A DNA stretch of 64,000 bases, taken from the NCBI GenBank assembly GCA_900074885.1, contig FJUW01000053.1, forward strand, positions 380,250 to 444,249, given 5' to 3'. The notes below the pieces were generated by a model that worked only from the letters and a program-made list of their open reading frames with translations, was not told the DNA's origin and searched no databases. The stretch is from Rhynchosporium graminicola (taxonomy: Eukaryota; Ascomycota; Leotiomycetes; Helotiales; Ploettnerulaceae). Shown here piece by piece: positions 55,751 through 64,000 of this stretch. Numbering within the stretch: the first letter of the stretch is position 1; the number at the start of each line of letters is the position of its first letter. A program made the translations under genes and the position numbers.

Positions 55751-57631
55751 TCTTGAGTAATTTTATGCGATGGGGAAGTTGACGTTAACATTGAAGCTGA
55801 AGTTGTTTATATTTGGCTTGCACGTGACCCGGAGAAATTGTCTCCATAGCTGCCAAACTTGCATTTTCCATTGTCGATTTTACAATCACATCAAAGGTGA
55901 AGAGAGAAACAAAAATGAGAAGTTAAACCTTGTACTTTAGCAAACCACACTAACGGCGCTTAGAAACTCATCGAATTTGGGCGGGCAGGCAGGTAAAAGA
56001 CTAGCACCTGACAGCTCAACACGGGAAGAATGCGAACAAGGAATTCCCCGATTTGCAGTTACAGAGGGAGAAAGGCAGAAAATCTATTAGCACGCGGATT
56101 TCTATAAGGATATTTGTAAATTAGACTGGCAGTCGGCAAAGGCAAAGGCTTCCAAGACAACAGGAAGAAGAATGGTGAAAACGAGGCAGCCTGAAGGGCG
56201 TTCTTCGCCCAAGACGTTCAGGCCGTCTATGTGTTCAACTAGACTGGATAAAAATTTCAATTTGGGGAATGAGACCAGGAAACAGTAAGGCAACTTTTAA
56301 TAAACCTCCAAAGATTTGACGTGTTGATCCCGACCTCGCTTAGCCATATCGGACTTTGCCCGCCGCAAACTTGATATCAAAAAAGCCCCAAATCGAAACG
56401 CATATATCGCAGGCAGAAACTAAAACTATTAAGGATCCAGAGACAATAAATGTGAAGCATTCACGCTCATAGACCTGAAGCCATAGTATGTGAAATCTTA
56501 GTAGAAGGGCGAATCTTGTTTATCATCGTTGCACTTTTACCTTTTTGCCACTACAAATACAATTTTAGTTCTTTTTTCGGGCTCGGTGGTATACTACTTA
56601 GCTTTTCCAATCCTTGATCCGAGTATTAGGAACTATAGTACAAGATTCGGATCTGACTAGATGAGTTGGTTTGCGAGATATTGTCAGGAAAGGTTCCAAA
56701 GATCTGGGAGATCATCATCATCGCTTAGATTCTGTGATTCTGGGTTCGGAATTCTGGCGGCTGAATGTCTCTCATCGCAGCTCTTTTGCCCTGTTACCTC
56801 AATCGTGGCTGTATCGTTCGAGCTATCCAAAACAGAATTAAATGACAGTCGTCTCAAGCACGCATTGTTGGCGACGAACAGTAGGATATTTGTCTTGCAA
56901 GCCCTCAGTTAAGGAATTATCCTCTAAGCTTCGGCAAAATTCGTCGGAGAACTCTTAGCGTCCCCAAGAAAACCTGGATTAGTCAGTTAGGTTTTACTAC
57001 GTGTTCAGGTTAATATTCTGTTGCACATCGCAGACTTCAGCCCTTTCAGAGTGGATGATTCATCCTTATCAAGCTAGAAAGATGACTCATTTTATTTCCG
57101 GAGTTCTCGTGATTTTGTTGCATGTCGCAGACAGTTCAGCCCTACGGGTGGGGCGTTCCTGCCAAAGCCACCCGGTTAACTTCGGTTATACAGTACCAAT
57201 TTTGAGCACGGTCAATCGTGGCTTCTCGCTTGCTGGCTTCTGTGGCACGATTATATTCTCCGATTATTTGATGAACGAATCTAGAAGAGCAAATATCTGA
57301 GCGCAATACCGATGATGATTATGATCGCCTTAGAAAGCGGTTACCGAAGACTGTGATGGTTTTACATAAAGGTACTGTACTTGAGTATGAGGACGGAATT
57401 GAGATATATTTATGGCAAGACGATTATTAATACTTTCAAAACATTGATCTCAGATTTGGTCAATTTGGTTATCTTACAACGATCAAACCTTCCCATCTGA
57501 GCCCCTGAATCTTACTTATTTAGTTCGGGACATGTTCCGACACAGATAAAACAGATATCCCTACAAGCGCTCCTCACAATCTCGGCGGCTGTTCTAGACA
57601 GCGTCAGGATCGAGAAATTCAGACCTCAGCT
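55751..57631. other. Gene-less stretch, 1.9 kb
   Basis: Only short frames without domains. Right part may hold the 3' flank of the repeat protein gene. Confidence 0.4.
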
Positions 57632-58594
57632 TTAATGTCTGGTGGAACCAGAGAGAGATTCGTCACTATCTGGCGTGGAGTCTTGAAGTAGCTCCCTGTT
57701 GCGGCTATTCTGGACAACAGTCGGATCGAGAACTCCGAACCACTTGCCCTTATGCTCCAGACCAATACCTCTGTACTGGCCACTCTGATATGGAGTAGAG
57801 CCCACAAGAAGGTCTCTGTTACTGCTGTTCTCGATAACTCCGGGACGGCGAACTTCAAATCCCCTGCCAATTTCTAGAGTGAGTCCCGAAGACGAATCGT
57901 CGCGATCGGGGGTGGAGCCTTCGAGAAGGTCTCTGTTCGGGCTTTTCGCGACATCGTTGGGATCGAGAAATCCAGACCGAATGCTACGGTAGAGATCGGA
58001 TTTCCCGAGAGGACTATCGTTCCAGCATTTGAAATTATGCCTTTCCACGTAGTGATAAAGTTGATCGATGCTCTCTCGGAGTTCTGGGCGATGAAGTTGA
58101 TCATCTTTGGTATCTGCATGGCGAGTCGTATTGTCGACGACCCCTGGGCGACTTTGAATAGGACCGACAATCCCCTCGGAGGACTGTGCCAATGGATTAG
58201 TCACTTGACTGTAGCGAGAATAAAGAAGTGTTTGACTTACTTTGGCATTACGTTCTAGATTCTGGACGCTCACTCTGCCATGTCGAATCGGCTGAGGCGC
58301 AACGATATTTAGGGGGGCCTGTTATAACTTATTAGTCGCTTGATTGACAGTGGCAGGAAAGAACGATCGACGTACAGTGTAGGCAATGGTTTGGGGAGCA
58401 GCGCTCATTGCAATCGTCGAGGCCGAATCAGTATCAGATGATGCTGACGAAGTAGGAGCAGAAGAAGCAAGCGGTAATCTATTACTCGAAGGATTGCTCA
58501 ACACTCGCCCTGTTTGAGGGGCAGACGACGTAGAAGGCATCGGCTGTCTTCGAGGCATTGACGTCGGACGAGGTAACTTGAGAGCTGCGTACAT
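57632..58594 (-). CDS. Low-complexity protein with three tandem repeats, about 282 aa
   Basis: Exons 58594-58376, 58318-58241 and 58183-57632, all phase 0. The second intron (57 nt, GTAAGT, branch GTGACTAAT, CACAG) has a length divisible by three and no stop, so it can be retained or spliced in frame. N-terminal 75 residues are Ser/Pro/Ala-rich. The C-terminal third has three repeats of about 35 residues: SPNRDLLEGSTPDRDDSSSG, SSNRDLLVGSTPYQSG and SRNRELLQDSTPDSDESLSG. Each follows a GF/WFGV(L/R)(D/R)P lead-in. Common core: NR(D/E)LLxxSTP. No signal peptide or membrane segment. No family was recognised. The repeats suggest an internally duplicated, intrinsically disordered protein. Confidence 0.6.
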
Positions 58595-59482
58595 GGTGGG
58601 CTGGAGCTATCGATGATAATATGTGTTTGTATGTGCCGACAGTAATGGAATCGAGTTTTGGAAATGCGAGGAGAGGAGCTGGGATGGAGAAAATGAGCAG
58701 TTTATAAAGGAAAGCTGTGGGAACGAAATTTCCACTAGAAGGTCGGTAAAAAAAAATTATTCGAATATTTCAGTTCAGATCTCAATAAATCGTTATTACT
58801 GGAAAGGTTGGTCTACTTACTAGTATAGATGCCGCGATCTAGTGTGAGCAGGCTTTATTTTCGGTAACGGTACAAGCGGATGAGACGCTATTCTATACTA
58901 GGCAGCTAGTCAATACTCTGTTTGCAAAATCAAATACATTTCCCAACCCTCGATACCCGGGTATGACGTCGACCATGCCACAAAGATATATAATGACACT
59001 GCTTGGAGCTCCGTTTTTGTAATGGCTGCGGCATGTTTACAACAATTTTAATCCTGGAATAATTCTGTCATGTAGCGCTAAAGATGGACGAAATTTTGTT
59101 GCCATTGATTTAGAACTGGAGTTGGGCCAGCGCATACTTTAAGAGAAATCATGGCTCGGAGGAAAGAAATATCTAGTCTTTCCTCCACAGGGTGATTTTG
59201 CAGGAGTTCAATATGCACAAGTAAATACGAATAGACTTTCATTCCATTTGTACCTAATTACGCATGTCGCACAAAACGTGCGTGCTTTACCCATCCCGTG
59301 TTGAGTTGTCAAATCAGAAACAAACACCTCAATTGTGCTGTGACATCCATCGTTCCTATCTATCTGCTGTCGATTGTGCTTTCCTCCCGTACAAGACCAT
59401 TCCACATCCCGCGAAACAGGAAGAGTGGTGAAGACTCGTGGCTAGAGCTAGACAGTCTATTTTCATTTATTAGTTTAGCACA
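58595..59482. other. Intergenic, 0.9 kb
   Basis: Promoter side of the repeat protein and 3' side of the next 2EXR gene. Possible last mini-exon of that gene at 59456-59448. Confidence 0.4.
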
Positions 59483-60564
59483 CTATACAAACTCTTCGTT
59501 CTTTAATCTTACCTCAATGGTCATAAATCTTTGAAACTCTTGCTCGGTAATCCTCTTGACGTCCAGCATAGGCTTGTCTTTGCGTGCCTGAGTTAAGTCA
59601 CGAGTAACACAACTGATGGCCCAATCCATCTCCTGGTCCTGATTGTGGTATCCGGACAACGCTGCATAAAACTTAACAGATACCAGGTTCTTGCAACCAA
59701 GGATCAATCTCTTAGTCGTCATAAGATGGAAAACGTCACTGACAGCCAGGACCATCAACTTCACCTTCTCTTCCAAGGGCACTTTCTTCGCAGAGGAATG
59801 AAGAGGAATGACAAAGTTGAATCTCTCTTCCTCTTTAACGTTCGCAAAAAGAGTGAAAAGAGTGAACGCACGAGGGAAGACAAGAGTGTCGACCTTCCAG
59901 TTGATATAACTTGGAAAACCAGAGATTTCATGTTTGAAAGACAGATCGAAATACGTTAAGCCAACAGACCTCGAATCTGCACAGGCGTGGAGGATAGCAG
60001 GAACCTTGGAGGGATTTTGAAGCCGATAGAGATGTCCTTCTTTGTAATCGATCACAACTGCTCGTGGCAAATCAGCCGCAGAGTTCCAGATCATCAGCTG
60101 GATTTCTTTTGAAAGCTCGGCAAAGACGGTGAAGAAGACGCATGTATGTAGCTTGGTCTTGGGGAAGTCGATAATCACGGATCCGGTAATCCTGGATTCA
60201 GTTATTGTGGTATCAGTCATCTCGGAGTCCTTCGTCGTGGAGCCGGCAATCGTGGTGTTGGTCATCGTGGAGTCCATCGTATTGGATCTTGAAATCGTGG
60301 AGTCGGTCACAGTGGAGGTAGCTTCAGCAGCTGTAACACGGTAAGAGGGTTCGTCCATGTCCAGATACCGATATCTAGGTTGAATGCCATACATCCACTT
60401 GTCCTCCACAGGGCACCAATGCTCGACTGGAAGAATGCTACGAAGAGGCTGTCAGCAATCTCAATTCAGATGGTTTCTCGAGCTTAACTCGCTTGCTGGA
60501 GCTGGTTTGTTTACCTTGCATCTTCCAGAGGCATGTTGGGTGAGAAGCCGATTGCAGACATCAT
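59483..60564 (-). CDS. 2EXR family protein with Thr/Ser repeat insert, about 334 aa
   Basis: Exons 60564-60515 and 60437-59483; the intron (GTAAAC...TTCGTAG) joins MPLEDA-S-ILPVEHWCPVEDKW in frame. Residues about 50-110 are a degenerate repeat of (S/T)T(V/I/M)(T/S)(D/G/N)S units (for example STISRSNTMDST). The opening motif then follows as FFTVFAELSKEIQLMIWNSA. The second block is VPAILHACADSRSVGLTYFD, close to 'PALLHxCxESR' with ADSR for ESR, then INWKVDTLVFPRAF. C-terminal TEQEFQRFMTIE precedes an excellent donor (GTAAGA); splicing to TAG at 59457 would give a shorter end. Function unknown. Confidence 0.75.
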
Positions 60565-62335
60565 CGAGGACCGCAGCCGACAATTGATAGCTCTTGGCTT
60601 TAATAGATCTGTCTTAGGTTGTTTGACGAACTGGTTGAATCTATGTTCGAGGAGGTTGGGTTTCGAGCAAAGCGCGTCGGAATTTTCGAATTGGCCTCAC
60701 GCTGCCAAGGCTCGCTTAAGTCTTACGCTAACGTCAAGGGACGTGTCAATAATTATAGGGGGTATTGATAGATACAGACCTACGTCGTGAAGATACTAGA
60801 CGAGGTATATGAAGGAAATTAAGATCCACGATTCCTTCCACAAGCATGTTATGTGTTGATAGAATAGCTGACAAAGAATTCTCACCCCTAGGAAGGAAAC
60901 CAGATATCTGTAGATGTCAACAAAGAAGTTGCCCTGGGAACAGCACTACTATATATTTTTCTAGCAACATGTCATGGCTATCAATTGCTCGAGGAAATCT
61001 CTCGCCAGCTTCAGTTTTATAAACCTTATTTGTTAACATTCTCTTTTCCTTGATTATGCGGCCTCCTCCAGCCGCGGCAGCTTCCAGCAACTTATGAACA
61101 GAGAAAGTGACTCTTCGGAGTCCTTCTTGTCTATGAATACTCTACAATGATGCAGCTACCCCAAGAGTTGGTTTTTGGAGGGGTAGTAGCAGAGAAATCA
61201 ACGTTATATATATCTAAGAATAGCCCTAACTCGACGAAGGTGCGAAAATACGAGACGGATTAAACAAACCCAATCCGGGAAGATTGTGGCTTGGATATGC
61301 TACAGAATACAGAATAGCTGCCAATCTTTGCTCTTTGTTGGAAGTCCTGAATGTTACCTCAGCAAGCGGCTTGTAATCTTTCTTTTCTTGATTGAAAGTT
61401 ATCGTGGTGCAGAAAGCACATGCGTGTTCCTATATTTTGTGACTCACTCCTGATGTGTTGTCAACCTGAGCAAATTTCATCAGGGTATCGAGGAGAATTT
61501 CCATTCAAAAACTAACTTCTTTTTATAAGATAAGACTCACGAGTAATTCATACCCCCAATATTCATTGCTGGCCTAGTTGTAACGGGGTTGAGGTTAGGC
61601 TCACACTAACTACGCCATCTGGACCAAAAGATCACAATATTCAGCGCACGCTGAACACGCCTAACACCGTACATATACAACCGACTATCACGTGCCCATT
61701 ACACTAGTTCAGGTAGCTTAGAAGCCTGGTGGTGAGTTGAGTGGAAATGCAGGCTACTAAGAGATTTATTTGTTGATAAGGTCACAATTTTGACTTCATA
61801 TGAAAAATCTCTCCACAGATATAACATCAATCACGACTGCTATAGCACCAGAATATAGACTGACAACGGAATTTATTGACTCCAATCCATCGAAATATAT
61901 GCCCACATAGTCTTAAGCCCCAGTGCGAAGACTTCCCGCTCCTCTGAATGCTGTTCTATAACAAAAAGCCATTGGGTATCCGCTTTAAATTCCAAACGCA
62001 TATCCTACCAGATTCAACAAGACCAACGAAAGCTGTACAGCGCTTCTTGTCGCAGCAAGCAATCCTGACCTTTAGATCCCAGACTCTCTCTTTTAATTGT
62101 CAGTATGGGCATCGAAGAGATCAATAGCGGGATGGATTGAACCAGGATGATGAATCAGAGGCCATGAACACGATGTTCTGACGCGGTAGGGACCTTAGGA
62201 GTGGCAGATCGGCATTTCTTACCCGGACATCCTTCCAGCCATCTTCAACTGCATCTCTTATAACTTTCTCCCGAGCCGCCACTGTTGAATGTGGTGTGCT
62301 TCTTGCTCAGATTGGCTCCTCCATGATGAGTGTAT
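60565..62335. other. Gene-less stretch, 1.8 kb
   Basis: No frame over 90 codons with recognisable content. Moderately AT-rich; may include remnants not resolved here. Confidence 0.4.
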
Positions 62336-63011
62336 CTACCCAGCAAACGCCTTGATCAGTGCGTATAGGTCCTCGTATTTTTGAACGGGTGCAGCTAGCA
62401 CCACATTCTTGGGTCCATTATTGTTGAATGCAGCCACAATGTTCTCCTCATTTCCTCGACCCCGGTGCTCAGAGGCTCCCACTGGTTCCAGTAATGACAC
62501 CAGGGCAGCAGCATCCTCGAAGAACAATGTTTTCTTGTCGAAGTTAAAGTGCAAGCTGATATAGCGGAGACGGAAACCAGTGATATGATGAGGGGTCTGT
62601 GACCAAGCGGTCAATGTTATGTGAGAGTCCCGCCAAGGGTGAGACCCAAATACGGGCCTCCGCGCAGAGGACGGTCTCGTATGTACACTCATACGTGAGA
62701 TGATCCATTACTGCAAGCATGAAGTCATCGGAGAAGATCTTGACGACGCGGCATATATGGAGGGTTTGAAGGCAAACTAGGCGCTGCAACTCCATAGGCA
62801 TACGAGACCACGGGTGGAAGGTTGTCACGGGTCCCAGTTCTCTGGTTGCATTTGTTGCTGGATGGAATACTTCAGGTACAGTGATTAGTATGATTTGCCA
62901 TCTAGCTCTCAGCCTACGGAAGCGATCTTCGGCGATTCGACGGGCAGCTTCCAATGCGCCCCGCTGAGCAAGCGCGAGGTTCGCGAGGTCCCCGTTTGCA
63001 GGCTGAAGCAT
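62336..63011 (-). CDS. 2EXR-like protein, gene model uncertain (or disrupted)
   Basis: The start at 63011 gives an Ala/Arg-rich N-terminus (ALAQRGALEAARRIAEDRF), then FHPWSRMPMELQRLVCLQTL, a 2EXR-type opening with PMELQRLV. The C-terminal part is in another frame: LHFNFDKKTLFFEDAAALVS and APVQKYEDLYALIKAFAG, typical of the family end. A GTATGA donor (62694) and TATATCAG acceptor (62556) join the two in frame, giving 178 aa but skipping the central 'ESR' block. Alternatively the gene has a frameshift. A clear 53-nt intron in the leader (63065-63013; GTGAGT, CAACTAAT, TTTCTAG) ends one base before the start codon, which argues that it is or was expressed. Confidence 0.5.
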
Positions 63012-63409
63012 GCTAGAAAGGATAAATTAGTTGTTGAGGATTCAAAGAAGCAGACAATCACTCACCCTGCTTTATGGCATTTTGCCGTTGGTTCGAAGTG
63101 TTAAGAAATCAGTATGAAATGAATCTTCGAAAGGGAGGATCTTTAGAACGTTGTGTGGCACTAGCGTGGTCGCTTCCAAAGCCACTAGCTGCCAAAGGCC
63201 AGTTCAGGCATCTAATCAAAAGAGAACTTCATCTTCAAGTTTTCCACCTCTCAAACTGCGAGATAATATGTAGAGTGTCGCCATCCTACAGTCCCTAATA
63301 TGATCTATTGCAGTTACAGATGTCCAAGTAAAGGACTGTGACCTGGTAGATCGCATATCTGAAGCCAGGTTTAGAAGCTCAAAGATAATCAATGAAGCTC
63401 AATAAAATT
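63012..63409. other. Leader and intergenic
   Basis: Contains the 5' leader with an intron at 63013-63065 for the preceding gene and its promoter, then the 3' flank of the edge gene. The leader upstream of the intron has an in-frame stop, so coding there is unlikely. Confidence 0.5.
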
Positions 63410-64000
63410 TCAGTTTGCTACAGTGTGTGGAAGAAGTTCATTATTTATTAACTTGGTGAGGGAACTTCTTCTATCTTCTCCATCAAGAGTTTCCTTGCCA
63501 CTATATGAGTTTGACTCGCAAATTTTCTTTCGGTGAAAATAGCCCTCCCTGAAACTTCTCTGATACTCTCTGATTAATGCAACTATCTGGAAAGTGAAAT
63601 CCCGCAACCTTGCAGATTCAGGAGTCAAATCATCGTCTCACTCTAGCAGAGAATCTTGGTAGTGTCAATAAACTCCGCAAAAGTACAAAGGCCTTGACTA
63701 CTTCAAACACCAGTACCTCTCTTGCCTGGCCGGACAATACTCTCTATTTGCTGAAGTTGCAGCGAATCAACCCTTGGCAGCTTGTAGACTTTTTCAATAG
63801 AAGGCTCTGGAATCAAGTTTGCCTCTCGGTTTGTAGCAGCCATAAGCTCCTCATACTCGTGACTCTTCGACCAGTTTCCCTCCAAAAGTGACTTGAGTCT
63901 CGCATCACTGCCTGTATCACGCCAGGAGCGACCGCTCGCCTCGTTGGTTCTGTGAGCGAAGGTATCCAGTTCGTGGAAGTGTGCGATGATTGACAAACTG
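63410..64000 (-). CDS. Partial gene at the right edge, C-terminal part
   Basis: The frame is open to the window end. Exons: edge to 63717, and 63636-63410. The donor is GTACTG and the acceptor ...GTGAG; the join IVRPGKR-DDDLTPESARLRD is in frame and total coding is a multiple of three from the junction to the TGA. The visible part is helical and charged (DTFAHRTNEASGRSW, DARLKSLLEGNWSKSHEYEE, QIVALIREYQRSFREGYF). No domain was recognised; N-terminal part lies outside. The splice signals are weaker than in other genes, so the junction is tentative. Confidence 0.45.

Noticed and set aside
56996..57160. Pair of similar segments around GTCGCAGAC / ATCGCAGAC
   Set aside because: Similarity covers only about 25 bases with mismatches; not enough to call a duplication.

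Overview
The window looks like nuclear DNA of a filamentous ascomycete (Pezizomycotina). Genes have short introns (about 44-155 nt) with GT..AG ends and CTAA-type branch sites. There is a fused tryptophan synthase, a BET4 prenyltransferase subunit, an RXT3-type Rpd3 complex subunit, and many members of the fungal 2EXR family. The abundance of 2EXR genes suggests Leotiomycetes, but that is inference. No bacterial, plasmid or organellar features were seen.

Layout. 0-12 kb: a partial FAS1 surface protein, a tiny coiled-coil protein, a CmcJ/NvfI-type oxygenase, an SMP-30-like lactonase, a secreted histidine acid phosphatase and BET4. 12.5-15.3 kb: a meiotic Cdc20/fizzy-type APC/C activator with a damaged splice junction. 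15.3-28 kb is gene-poor and holds remnants: a 2EXR remnant, an SCP2-like fragment, and a ubiquitin-like-domain gene broken by an in-frame stop. It also holds a small membrane protein and one single-exon 2EXR-like ORF. 28-43 kb is a conserved housekeeping block: CLN3/BTN1, RXT3, a single-pass protein, SDHAF4 and the bifunctional tryptophan synthase, with microsatellites and a 101-bp minisatellite between genes. 43-64 kb is an accessory block dominated by 2EXR genes in all states of preservation. It also holds an FAD monooxygenase, a tandem-repeat protein, a decayed Q-rich ORF with RIP-like stops, and a partial gene at the right edge.

The genes do not form one pathway. Housekeeping genes give vesicle prenylation (BET4), vacuole/lysosome function (CLN3), chromatin repression (RXT3), complex II assembly (SDHAF4) and tryptophan synthesis. 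The most unusual property of the window is the dense birth-and-death cluster of 2EXR genes at the right end, plus several genes caught in the act of decay. Exon limits were derived by hand from splice signals and frame continuity; no search or alignment was possible.
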